The notes below the pieces were generated by a model. It was not told the origin of the DNA, searched no databases, and was given only the letters and a program-made list of their open reading frames with translations. 10,738 nucleotides of DNA, taken from positions 1 to 10,738 of the forward strand of contig CALMNY010000421.1 of assembly GCA_937872125.1 (NCBI GenBank). Direction: 5' to 3'. A program made the translations under genes and the position numbers. This document shows positions 1 to 6,358 of the stretch, in pieces (position 1 is the stretch's first letter; each line of letters starts with the position of its first letter). Source of the DNA: an uncultured Candidatus Competibacteraceae bacterium (lineage in GTDB: Bacteria > Pseudomonadota > Gammaproteobacteria > Competibacterales > Competibacteraceae).

Positions 1-1488
1 TTCGATCCGCATGTACACCTCGCCGAACTGGCCTGCGCCGCCCGTCTGTTTCTTGTGGCGGTGGTGACCTTCGGCGTTCTGGCTGACAGTTTCCTTGTAG
101 GCGATCTTGGGTGGTTTGGTCTCGACCTGGATGTTGTAGCGTTGCTGCATCTTTTCCAGCGTGATGCGCAGGTGCAGATCGCTCAGGCCGCGCAGCACGG
201 TTTCCTTGGTGTGCGCGTTGTGCTCCAGCGCCAGGCAGGGATCTTCCTCCAGCAACTTATGCACGGTGTCAGACAGCTTCTGCTCGTCGCCCCGGGTGGC
301 GGCGCGGATAGCCAGCCCGAACAACGGCGTGGGGAAGCGCGACGGCCGGAAGCGGATGTCGTTGTCATCGTGTGAATCGTGCAAGACCACGTTGCGGTGA
401 ATGTCGTCCACCTTGGCGACCGCACAAATGTCGCCGGGAATGCCAGTCGCCACTTCGGGATGTTCCTTGCCGTAGAGGTGGAACAGGTGGCCGACCTTGA
501 ACGGCTTGCGGTTGTCGCCGATGAACAACTGGCTGTCCTTGGTGATCGTGCCCTGATGGATGCGGAAAATGCCGAGCTTGCCGATGAAGGGATCAATCAG
601 CACCTTGAACACATGCGCCACCGCGTGCTGCTTCGGATCGGGGATAGCCTGGAGTTCCTCGACCGCTTCGCCTTCGCCTTTGAGGAACGGTTCGGGATTG
701 CCTTCGAGCGGGTTGGGCAGTAGTTTGACGAATATGTCCAGCAACTCCTTGACCCCTGCGCCAGTGCGGGCCGAGACGAAGCAGATCGGAATCAGGTGGC
801 CTTCGCGCAACGCTTTCCCAAAGGGCGCGCGCAATTGCTCAGGCTGGACATCCTCGCCCTCCAGGTATAGCGCCATCAGCTCCTCATCCATTTCGACCAC
901 TTGATCCATCAGGGCGGAGTGGGCGCTGGCCACGCTGGAAAAGTCGCTGTCGCCGGTAGCGCCGAAGAAGCAGTCCACGACCGAGGCGCCGCCGTTGGCG
1001 GGCAGGTTGATCGGCAGGCATTCCTTGCCGAAACTTTCCTGAATCTGGTCCAGCAGCGCGGGCAGGTCAATGTTTTCGGCGTCAATCTTGTTGACGATGA
1101 TCATCCGGCATTGCCGGCGCTCGGTGGCGCGCTCGAACATCCGCTGGGTCATCGCCTCGATGCCGGTCTGGGCGTTGATGACCACCGCCATGGTTTCCAC
1201 CGCCGGCAGTACCGCAATCGCTTGGCCGATGAAATCGGGAAAGCCTGGAGTGTCGAGCAGGTTGATATGAGCGCCGCTGTAGTCCAGATTGACCAGGGCC
1301 GTATCCAGAGAATGCTGGTGCGCCTTTTCCTGCGGGTCGAAATCGCAGACCGTGTTGCCTTTTTCCACGACGCCGGGCGCGGGCAACTTGCCGGCGCGAT
1401 GCAGAATGGACTCCACCAGGGTGGTTTTTCCAGCCGCGCCATGCCCGACCAGGGCGATATTGCGGATGGATTCGGTGGTATAACTCAT
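1..1488 (-). CDS. Elongation factor G-like GTPase (EF-G2 type), 3' end cut by window edge
   Basis: Translational GTPase of the EF-G family; canonical EF-G drives ribosomal translocation and recycling. The first 496 residues are visible of a family length near 690, so the end of domain IV and domain V lie outside. Visible motifs are the P-loop GHGAAGKT (15-22), DTPGF (79-83), NKID (133-136) and the domain IV signature KKQTGGAGQFGEV (479-491). The P-loop is not the canonical AHIDAGKT, and the switch I RGITI motif is absent; residues 50-66 read DFDPQEKAHQHSLDTAL instead. These traits place it with the EF-G-like/EF-G2 group rather than the housekeeping FusA. It starts at ATG 1488, with AGGAGG five bases upstream (1494-1499). 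It lies downstream of rsmJ on the same strand, with a 156-bp gap. Family assignment is firm; the precise cellular role of EF-G2 proteins is poorly defined. Confidence 0.93.
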   Translation of the reverse strand, partial: MSYTTESIRNIALVGHGAAGKTTLVESILHRAGKLPAPGVVEKGNTVCDFDPQEKAHQHSLDTALVNLDYSGAHINLLDTPGFPDFIGQAIAVLPAVETMAVVINAQTGIEAMTQRMFERATERRQCRMIIVNKIDAENIDLPALLDQIQESFGKECLPINLPANGGASVVDCFFGATGDSDFSSVASAHSALMDQVVEMDEELMALYLEGEDVQPEQLRAPFGKALREGHLIPICFVSARTGAGVKELLDIFVKLLPNPLEGNPEPFLKGEGEAVEELQAIPDPKQHAVAHVFKVLIDPFIGKLGIFRIHQGTITKDSQLFIGDNRKPFKVGHLFHLYGKEHPEVATGIPGDICAVAKVDDIHRNVVLHDSHDDNDIRFRPSRFPTPLFGLAIRAATRGDEQKLSDTVHKLLEEDPCLALEHNAHTKETVLRGLSDLHLRITLEKMQQRYNIQVETKPPKIAYKETVSQNAEGHHRHKKQTGGAGQFGEVYMRIE

Positions 1489-1644
1489 CAGGGCCTCCTG
1501 TCAGTAGGATGCAGTACGGTATGGTTTTTCGATCAGACGATTCCGATCCAAGACCGGCAAGTTTACAGGAAGGGTCAGGGTTTTTCTCATGCCGGCAGCG
1601 GCATTTTTTGCCGGGGGCGGGGGATTTTGGGGCCAACCGGCGAT
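1489..1644. other. Intergenic region between rsmJ and the EF-G-like gene
   Basis: No gene seen. It holds the strong Shine-Dalgarno of the EF-G-like gene at 1494-1499. A small hairpin is possible (CCGGCA 1592-1597 with TGCCGG 1609-1614) just after the rsmJ stop. It is not followed by a U-run on the minus strand, so it is not a convincing intrinsic terminator. I could not pick a clear promoter for the EF-G-like gene; TAAACT on the minus strand near 1550-1565 lacks a good -35. Confidence 0.5.
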
Positions 1645-2469
1645 TCAGCCAGCGCCGGCTAGCCGGAGGGTAGGGTAGACATCGAAGCGGGTGTTGGGTG
1701 CGATGATCTCGAAACCGGGCGCAGGTCCAGCCAGCGCCGGCGCCCGGCGTGGCCGTTTCACCACGACCCGCCGGCGGGCGCCGCTTAGAGCGGCTGCCAG
1801 AAGTTCCGGCGCGTCGTCGTCATCGCCGGCCAGTTGCCGCAGTAACCGCATTTCTTTCCCGACCAGGGCCGTTTTGTGGCGATGTGGATACATGGGATCC
1901 AGATAAATAACGTCTGGTCGCTGGTCTTCTGCAAGTTTTCGCAGATAGTCGCGTCCGTCCGCCACCGTCAGAGTTAGCCGCTCTACCGCCAGCAGGCCGA
2001 CGTCCGGATCGTGAGCAGCGCGCAGCAGGCCATCGCGCAGGAGGGCGGCGATGATCGGCGAGCGTTCCACCAGATGCACCGTGCAGCCGAGGCAAGCCAG
2101 AACGAAAGCATCGCGGCCCAGTCCGGCAGTGGTGTCCATCACGGTCGGCATTGCGCCGCCCTTCAGCCCGACCGCTCGGCCTAACGGTTGGTTGCGGCCG
2201 CCGCCGAACTGACGGCGGTGCGCCGCCGCGCCGCTGGTGAAGGTGACGTGGACGGGACCCGGCGCCTGGGAACCGGATTTGCGTAATTCCAGCCGTTCGG
2301 GTGTCAGAACGAGCAGGTGAGTGAAGCCCTCGGCGGTCTGGCTACAGATGAGGGGAAGCCCCAGTTCGTCGGCCAGGGCGGCGGCGACTGTGGGGTTCGC
2401 GGGAGGTTCGCAGGCCACTGCGATCCGGTACGGAACAGGAGGCAAAGCTGTGGGGCTGCTCAGCGACAA
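1645..2469 (-). CDS. rsmJ: 16S rRNA (guanine(1516)-N(2))-methyltransferase RsmJ
   Basis: SAM-dependent methyltransferase that makes m2G1516 in 16S rRNA (E. coli RsmJ, formerly YhiQ). At 274 residues it is slightly longer than the roughly 250 of E. coli. Family motifs in order: RAVGLKGG (99-106), the SAM-binding motif DTTAGLGRDAF (112-122), the acidic loop end VER (134-136), the catalytic motif DPMYPHR (191-197), VVVKRP (235-240) and NTRFDVYP (259-266). The start is TTG at 2469, with AGGTGA about four bases upstream; no ATG or GTG lies in a better place, and the N-terminus from about residue 13 aligns with the family. It sits 40 bp downstream of the phasin gene and upstream of the EF-G-like gene on the same strand, so co-transcription with the phasin is possible. 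RsmJ is largely a gammaproteobacterial protein, which supports the inferred host. Confidence 0.95.
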   Translation of the reverse strand: MSLSSPTALPPVPYRIAVACEPPANPTVAAALADELGLPLICSQTAEGFTHLLVLTPERLELRKSGSQAPGPVHVTFTSGAAAHRRQFGGGRNQPLGRAVGLKGGAMPTVMDTTAGLGRDAFVLACLGCTVHLVERSPIIAALLRDGLLRAAHDPDVGLLAVERLTLTVADGRDYLRKLAEDQRPDVIYLDPMYPHRHKTALVGKEMRLLRQLAGDDDDAPELLAAALSGARRRVVVKRPRRAPALAGPAPGFEIIAPNTRFDVYPTLRLAGAG

Positions 2470-2509
2470 CGCTTCACCTGGGTGGAGTAACAGTCGGGAT
2501 CGCGAAAGA

Positions 2510-2863
2510 TCATGCCGCTTTGGGCAGTGTTTCTTGCAGCAAGTTCTGGTTCAGACTCTCCATCTCGGTTTTGAAGCGGGCGACCATGTTGCGCATGATC
2601 CTGGCGTCGTTGAGCAGCTTGCACTGCAAGGTTTGGGCGATGTCCATCTGGCGCTGGTAGAAATCTCGCAGGCTGTCGAGATCGGTGATTTCCGCAGCAG
2701 CCCGGAGCTGGTTGATGCTGATTTCGAAACAGATTTTCAGCGAGTTCATCTGAAAGAGCAGCACCTGTTCCACATTCTCGATGAGCAGCTTGTTGGCCTT
2801 GATCACGGGTTCGGGCAGGGTTTGGGGAGGTGGCAATGCCTGATTGAATAAATAGACGACCAT
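2510..2863 (-). CDS. Phasin family protein (polyhydroxyalkanoate granule-associated)
   Basis: Small amphipathic helical protein of 117 residues, resembling the Phasin_2 family that coats polyhydroxyalkanoate granules in the cytoplasm. Supporting features are the opening FNQ, the ANKL...NVEQVLLFQ...LK segment (about residues 24-45), and a DLDSLRDFYQRQMDIAQ segment typical of the phasin core. It is almost entirely predicted helix, with no signal peptide or membrane span. The start is ATG 2863, chosen over an upstream ATG at 2914 because GAGGAG lies six bases upstream and because homologues begin near MxxYLFNQ. The longer frame would also run through the predicted promoter and operators. No PHA synthase or PhaR lies in the window, so the link to PHA rests on the domain and on the upstream operator pattern. 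Family call fairly sure; orthology to a particular PhaP is not. Confidence 0.8.
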   Translation of the reverse strand: MVVYLFNQALPPPQTLPEPVIKANKLLIENVEQVLLFQMNSLKICFEISINQLRAAAEITDLDSLRDFYQRQMDIAQTLQCKLLNDARIMRNMVARFKTEMESLNQNLLQETLPKAA

Positions 2864-2895
2864 GGCGAACTCCTCATCGAGTGCGGCTGAATTTG

Positions 2896-2906
2896 CTGCA
2901 TTGCAG
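2896..2906. promoter_or_regulatory. Candidate PhaR-type operator, CTGC-N3-GCAG
   Basis: The palindrome CTGCATTGCAG is a perfect match to the CTGCN3GCAG type of site described for PhaR repressors in Paracoccus and Rhodobacter. It covers the predicted transcription start and the edge of the -10 of the phasin promoter. Binding by a PhaR homologue is inference; no phaR gene is in this window. Confidence 0.5.
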
Positions 2907-2933
2907 TATAACAAGCTTTATGTTGCGATGCAA
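2905..2933 (-). promoter_or_regulatory. Predicted sigma-70 promoter of the phasin gene
   Basis: On the minus strand the -10 is TATACT (2905-2910), preceded by TGT, giving an extended -10. The -35 is a weak TTGCAT (2928-2933), 17 bp away. This predicts a start near 2898 and a leader of about 35 nt before ATG 2863. Both promoter elements are overlapped by TGC-type palindromes. Confidence 0.55.
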
Positions 2934-2938
2934 CATAA
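2918..2938. promoter_or_regulatory. Perfect 9-bp palindrome over the phasin -35, TTGC-N3-GCAA core
   Basis: Arms TTATGTTGC and GCAACATAA flank the triplet GAT with no mismatch. The core TGC-N3-GCA has the same half-site geometry as the site at 2896-2906, and the two centres are 27 bp apart. It covers the predicted -35 of the phasin promoter, so an occupied site should block RNA polymerase. Confidence 0.5.
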
Positions 2939-3016
2939 GCGGAAATTCAGGATGGACAGCGCATTCGGGTCAAGCGATGGTAAAATTCACCATGCGAAAT
3001 AAGCGATTTGCCCTAT

Positions 3017-3069
3017 GATTAACGCAACGAAACAGTAAAACGGTTTTCGGTCGACTTTCGATTAACGCA
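3017..3069. repeat. Two direct copies of GATTAACGCA upstream of the M14-like gene
   Basis: GATTAACGCA occurs at 3017-3026 and 3060-3069, 43 bp apart, which is close to four helical turns. The first copy overlaps TATGAT (3014-3019), the best -10 candidate for the plus-strand operon, although no matching -35 is evident. A regulatory role is inference only. Nothing else is seen in the 2939-3095 gap apart from the ribosome binding site of the next gene. Confidence 0.3.
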
Positions 3070-3095
3070 GGAACGCGAATAGTGGAGCGAAACCT

Positions 3096-4085
3096 GTGGA
3101 TAACCTGATTATTTCTGGATTAACCGAACCGCGCGGCAGCGATGGTTCGGGGAGCGATGGTTCAATCCCCCACCACGATATCGGTCCGCGGGAGCGTGCG
3201 CCGCGCTTGGCGTTGGTGGCGGATTTACAGGGCCAGGACCTGAACGGCATGTTTGTATTATCGCGGCTGGCGGCGTTTCTACGGGATATCGCTATGGGCC
3301 AGCGGCGGGATTTGCGCTTGTGTGAGCGGGTCTTGATCATCCCGACCATCGGCAATACCCCGCACACACAGGTGGCTGGCGCCCAACAGGCAGCCTGGTT
3401 GCGATGGGCGATGACCGAAGCCGTGGCGACGGTGACGCAGGCGGCTTATTACCGGGTGGCGATTTATCCCAGCGTGGATGTCGAAGAAATGCCACAGGTG
3501 TGGCTCTATGCGCCCAACGATGATGAACGGGCCAGCGCCTGCCTGTTCGGGCTGCCGGCGGTCATCGAGCGGCCGCTCGAGCCGGGTGACGCCCCGGCCC
3601 TGATTCGTGCCTGGCGACCGCGCGGGGGTGAAAATTTTGCGCTTCATGCCGGGCGGGCCAGCGGTGGTTTGCAGATGGGGCATTGCGAGAGCCTGTTTCG
3701 GGCTTTGGTGGCGTTTTTGGATCGAACGGGTATCGTCCGTGGTTTGCGGTTGGCTAATGAAGAGGAATATCTGGGTTATTTTGGGCTGCGGCAGGTGTTC
3801 ACGGTGCTGGCTGAACAGGCGGGCATTTTCTCATCGTGTCAGGAGGTTGGGCGCTGGGTCCGGGCGGGTGAGGAGTTGGGTCAGGTTTACGATGGATTCA
3901 CCGGCGGCGAGCGAGCGCGGGTCGTAGCGCCGGTAGCGGGATTGCTGGCGGGCCTGCGCCGGCAGCCATTGTTGCGCGAAGGCGATCTGGTGGCGTCAAT
4001 TCTGATGCCTGACCGGGTGGCGCGGTGGGAACGGTCGCGGCTGAGGGGAGAACCGCATGAACGACGGGTCAGGGTTCGATCCTGA
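3096..4085 (+). CDS. Succinylglutamate desuccinylase/aspartoacylase-like (M14 family) protein, metal ligands apparently lost
   Basis: At 329 residues it has the layout of AstE/AspA-like M14 carboxypeptidase-fold proteins. An N-terminal zinc-site segment (PRLALVADLQGQDLNGMF, 36-53) is followed by a central APNDDERASACLFGLPAVIE stretch (139-158). A C-terminal beta-rich half (about 243-305, with VGRWVRAGEELGQVYD and VVAPVAGLLAG) is typical of the aspartoacylase C-lobe. The usual HGxE pair reads Q45-G-Q-D48, and the later His and catalytic Glu positions also look substituted (AIYPS at 122-126; ALHAG at 182-186). Zinc hydrolase activity is therefore doubtful. The start is GTG 3096, with GGAG eight bases upstream and an in-frame stop at 3063. 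A duplicated 15-bp block gives GSDGSGSDGS near the N-terminus. The gene overlaps pcm by 29 bp, so the two are probably translated together. Family call good; function unknown. Confidence 0.75.
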   Translation: MDNLIISGLTEPRGSDGSGSDGSIPHHDIGPRERAPRLALVADLQGQDLNGMFVLSRLAAFLRDIAMGQRRDLRLCERVLIIPTIGNTPHTQVAGAQQAAWLRWAMTEAVATVTQAAYYRVAIYPSVDVEEMPQVWLYAPNDDERASACLFGLPAVIERPLEPGDAPALIRAWRPRGGENFALHAGRASGGLQMGHCESLFRALVAFLDRTGIVRGLRLANEEEYLGYFGLRQVFTVLAEQAGIFSSCQEVGRWVRAGEELGQVYDGFTGGERARVVAPVAGLLAGLRRQPLLREGDLVASILMPDRVARWERSRLRGEPHERRVRVRS

Positions 4086-4740
4086 GAGCGAGCGGCAATA
4101 TCTGCTGCAGCGGGTTATTGCCGAGACCCGGGAAACCGGCGGGACGACCGGCTGTCCCGTGTTGAGCCGGCGGGTGCTCGAGGCGCTGGCGGCGGTTCCC
4201 CGGCATTATTTCGTGCCGGCCGCGCAGCGGGACTGGGCCTATGCGGATATACCGTTGCCGATTGGGCGTGGCCAGACCATTTCTCAGCCGTTCATTGTGG
4301 CGCTGATGACCGAATTGCTGGCGGTCGGGCCGGACGCCGTGGTGTTGGAGGTGGGCACCGGGTCGGGTTATCAGACGGCGGTGCTGGCCCGGCTGGTGCG
4401 GTGGGTGTATTCGATGGAGCGGATTCCCGAACTGGCTGACGCCGCCGCTCGCCGGTTGCAGGAACTGGGTTACGATAATGTGACGGTCGGCGTCGGCGAT
4501 GGCGGTCAGGGCTGGGAAGAACACGCACCGTTCGATGGCGTTATCGTCACGGCGGCGGCGGCGGAGATTCCGCCGGCGCTCGTGCAGCACTTGAAGCCGG
4601 GCGGGCGGCTGGTTATACCCGTAGGGTTGCCGGGGCGGACCCAGGATTTGCGCCTGCTCTCCAAGGATGAGCGAGGCGTAATGCACAGTCACAGCATGTT
4701 GCCGGTGGTGTTCGTGCCGCTGATCCGTGACCTCGCGTGA
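4057..4740 (+). CDS. pcm: Protein-L-isoaspartate O-methyltransferase
   Basis: Cytoplasmic repair enzyme that methylates L-isoaspartyl residues in aged proteins using SAM, allowing reversion to aspartate. At 227 residues it has the usual bacterial Pcm size. Family motifs are all present: VPRHYFVP (48-54), the substrate-site motif LPIGRGQTISQP with Ser76 (67-78), SAM motif I LEVGTGSGYQTAVLA (97-111), the ER pair after the second strand (121-122), GDGGQGW (147-153), PFDGVIVTAAA (158-168) and LKPGGRLVIPVG (179-190). It starts at ATG 4057, preceded by GGGGAG with six-base spacing, inside the end of the M14-like gene, which implies translational coupling. The stop is followed after 2 bp by the stop of dgt on the other strand. 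Pcm is often found beside surE/nlpD/rpoS in Gammaproteobacteria; here it is not. Confidence 0.97.
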   Translation: MNDGSGFDPESERQYLLQRVIAETRETGGTTGCPVLSRRVLEALAAVPRHYFVPAAQRDWAYADIPLPIGRGQTISQPFIVALMTELLAVGPDAVVLEVGTGSGYQTAVLARLVRWVYSMERIPELADAAARRLQELGYDNVTVGVGDGGQGWEEHAPFDGVIVTAAAAEIPPALVQHLKPGGRLVIPVGLPGRTQDLRLLSKDERGVMHSHSMLPVVFVPLIRDLA

Positions 4741-4742
4741 AG

Positions 4743-6095
4743 TCAGCCCGTCGGCAATGACATGCCGGTGAGTTTTTTGAACAAGGTCACGGCGTAGGAA
4801 TCGGTCATGCCAGAGACGAAGTCGGTGATGGCCAGGACGCGACGATAAGGATCCGGGTTGGGGCGGCGGCCGGGGTTGGTGAACTGCTCCGGGATCAGGT
4901 GAATGAGCATCCGGCTCTTGGAGGAAGCGTTGGAACCGTGTTCGGCGATGTCGGTGACGGTGGTCATGAACGCTTCCAGTAACCCGCCGAGCACCTCGAA
5001 ACCAGCGGCTTCCACTTCCACCACGGGGCGGGACACGTAAACCCGGTTTTCGCCGCAGTCCTTGAGGGCGCGCATTGCGTCGGCGGCGGGAATGATGTCC
5101 AGCAATTCCTCGGTGAAGGCACCGGCCAGAATCGCATCCTCGTGCGCCATGAAACATTGATGAACCTGTTCGATGATGACGCCGATGGCCTTGGCGCGCA
5201 GATACTCGATTTTTTCCCTGGATCGGGTGATCCGGTCCATCTTGCGCTGGGCGCGTTCCGGTTCGCCGGTGAGAGGCAGCAGCAGGTTACGGACTTCTTC
5301 GTAGCCCAACTGCTGAAGCCGAAAAGCGTCTTCCACGTCAATGATCCGGTAGCAGATGTCGTCGGCAGCCTCAACCAGATACGCCAGCGGATGGCGGCTC
5401 CAGGCGTCTGGCGCGACGGGTTCCAGGCCCAGTTGCCCGGCGATTTCGGCGAACAATTCCCGGTCGTCCTGGTAAAAGCCGAATTTTTTGAAGGCGATGC
5501 CGGGCGGTGGTTCGACCGGCAGCGACGAAGCGCGCGGATATTTGGTGAAGATGCCCAGCGTGGCGCAGGTGAGCTGCATCCCGCCGACGTTGTCCGGACT
5601 TTGCAAGCGGGTAATGATCCGAAAGCCTTGGGCGTTGCCTTCAAACCGCAGGAAGTCCTGCCGCTGCGTTTCGGTCAGTGCTGCCAGAATGGTCTGCCCG
5701 GTGGCGGACGCGGTGAACCAGAGGCGGATGGCGTCCTCGCCAGCGTGGCCGAACGGTGGGTTGCCGATGTCGTGGGCCAGACAGGCGGCGGCGACCACCG
5801 CGCCAAAATCCTGGGGATAGACGCCCTTCAGGCCATGGCGTTTGATGACGCTGTCGCCGACCATCGTGCCGAGTGATCGCCCGACGCTGGAAACTTCCAG
5901 ACTGTGGGTCAGACGGGTGCGAACGTAGTCGCTCTGGGACAGCGGAAAGACCTGGGTTTTATCCTGTAGCCGTCGGAACGCTGAGGAAAACACGATGCGG
6001 TCGAAATCGCGCTGGAAATCGGTGCGCGCTTCGCTGTCAGGGTGTTGACGGGACAGGCCCGGTCGGGCGCGGGAAAGCAGGCGGTTCCAGTTCAT
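4743..6095 (-). CDS. dgt: Deoxyguanosinetriphosphate triphosphohydrolase (HD superfamily dNTPase)
   Basis: HD-domain enzyme that hydrolyses dGTP (or dNTPs) to the nucleoside and tripolyphosphate, acting on nucleotide pools and on phage DNA replication. It has 450 residues from ATG 6095. Metal-binding residues are visible: His64 (RTRLTHSLEV), His108-Asp109 (LAHDIGNPPFGHAGE) and Asp245/246 (VEAADDICYRIIDVEDAF). FSSAFRRLQDKTQVFPL (36-52) and FEGNAQ (151-156) are family signatures. The frame extends to a GTG at 6128, but that codon lies in the TTCCGTG repeat and adds residues that the family lacks. ATG 6095, giving MNWNRLLSRARPG, matches where homologues begin, although its Shine-Dalgarno is poor. 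Downstream it meets pcm tail to tail with a 2-bp gap. Upstream, the repeat block replaces an ordinary promoter region, so expression may depend on read-through from yheS or on signals in the repeats. Confidence 0.95.
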   Translation of the reverse strand: MNWNRLLSRARPGLSRQHPDSEARTDFQRDFDRIVFSSAFRRLQDKTQVFPLSQSDYVRTRLTHSLEVSSVGRSLGTMVGDSVIKRHGLKGVYPQDFGAVVAAACLAHDIGNPPFGHAGEDAIRLWFTASATGQTILAALTETQRQDFLRFEGNAQGFRIITRLQSPDNVGGMQLTCATLGIFTKYPRASSLPVEPPPGIAFKKFGFYQDDRELFAEIAGQLGLEPVAPDAWSRHPLAYLVEAADDICYRIIDVEDAFRLQQLGYEEVRNLLLPLTGEPERAQRKMDRITRSREKIEYLRAKAIGVIIEQVHQCFMAHEDAILAGAFTEELLDIIPAADAMRALKDCGENRVYVSRPVVEVEAAGFEVLGGLLEAFMTTVTDIAEHGSNASSKSRMLIHLIPEQFTNPGRRPNPDPYRRVLAITDFVSGMTDSYAVTLFKKLTGMSLPTG

Positions 6096-6300
6096 GGAGA
6101 TGGGGTCCACGGAAGACACGGAAAGCACGGAAAAGAAAGAAATATTGAAGCATGTTGCTGGAAGGGGCGTGAGTCGTCAATTCCAGTTCATGCGACAGCA
6201 AGGGTCCACGGAAGGCACGGAAGGCACGGAAAGGAAAGAAGTGTTGAAGCATGTTGATGGATGGGGCGCAGATCGTCAATTCCGGGTCTGGTGAAATTAT
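6085..6300. repeat. Tandem 99-bp repeat unit with three CACGGAA 9-mers per copy, between yheS and dgt
   Basis: Two units abut without a gap, at 6103-6201 and 6202-6300. Both begin GGGTCCACGG, hold CACGGAA three times at a 9-bp period (6108, 6117, 6126 and 6207, 6216, 6225), then share TTGAAGCATGTTG, GGGGCG and CGTCAATTCC in register. GGGTCC recurs at 6301, again 99 bp on, before similarity stops. The 12-mer TTCCAGTTCATG at 6181-6192 also lies at 6085-6096, where it encodes the first codons of dgt, so the duplication included the dgt 5' end. Purine-rich 9-mer arrays of this TTCCGTG type occur between genes in many environmental bacteria; the family has no agreed function. Frames across the block encode only repetitive peptides and are not considered genes. 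Confidence 0.85.
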
Positions 6301-6321
6301 GGGTCCTATCTTTTTCCATAT

Positions 6322-6351
6322 TTTTCCGTGCTTTCCGTGTCTTCCGTGGAC
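6322..6351. repeat. Inverted 30-bp copy of the CACGGAA array, just after the yheS stop
   Basis: TTCCGTG occurs at 6324, 6333 and 6342. The 30 bases 6322-6351 are the exact reverse complement of 6105-6134 in the first tandem unit. The copy ends 7 bp from the yheS stop codon. With the first unit it could form a very long-range hairpin (loop near 187 nt) in RNA or be a substrate for inversion. Confidence 0.85.
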
Positions 6352-6358
6352 AGAGCCG

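Noticed and set aside
1592..1614. Hairpin after rsmJ as an intrinsic terminator
   Set aside because: Six pairs with an 11-nt loop and no U-run on the minus strand.
901..1662. Long plus-strand frame of 253 residues opposite the EF-G-like gene
   Set aside because: It is antisense to a gene with clear GTPase motifs, has no family features, and arises from GC-rich codon structure.
2864..2914. ATG 2914 as the start of the phasin
   Set aside because: It would place the operators and -10 within or beside the coding region and lacks a ribosome binding site, while ATG 2863 has GAGGAG at ideal spacing.
4069..5157. Minus-strand frame of 362 residues across pcm and the dgt 3' end
   Set aside because: It overlaps two well-supported genes in other frames and is His/Arg/Pro-rich without domains.
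6096..6128. GTG 6128 as the start of dgt
   Set aside because: It lies inside a CACGGAA repeat and has no ribosome binding site; the family N-terminus begins at MNWN (6095).
6103..6300. The 99-bp repeats as a CRISPR array
   Set aside because: The copies are similar throughout, with no distinct spacers of fixed size and no cas genes nearby.
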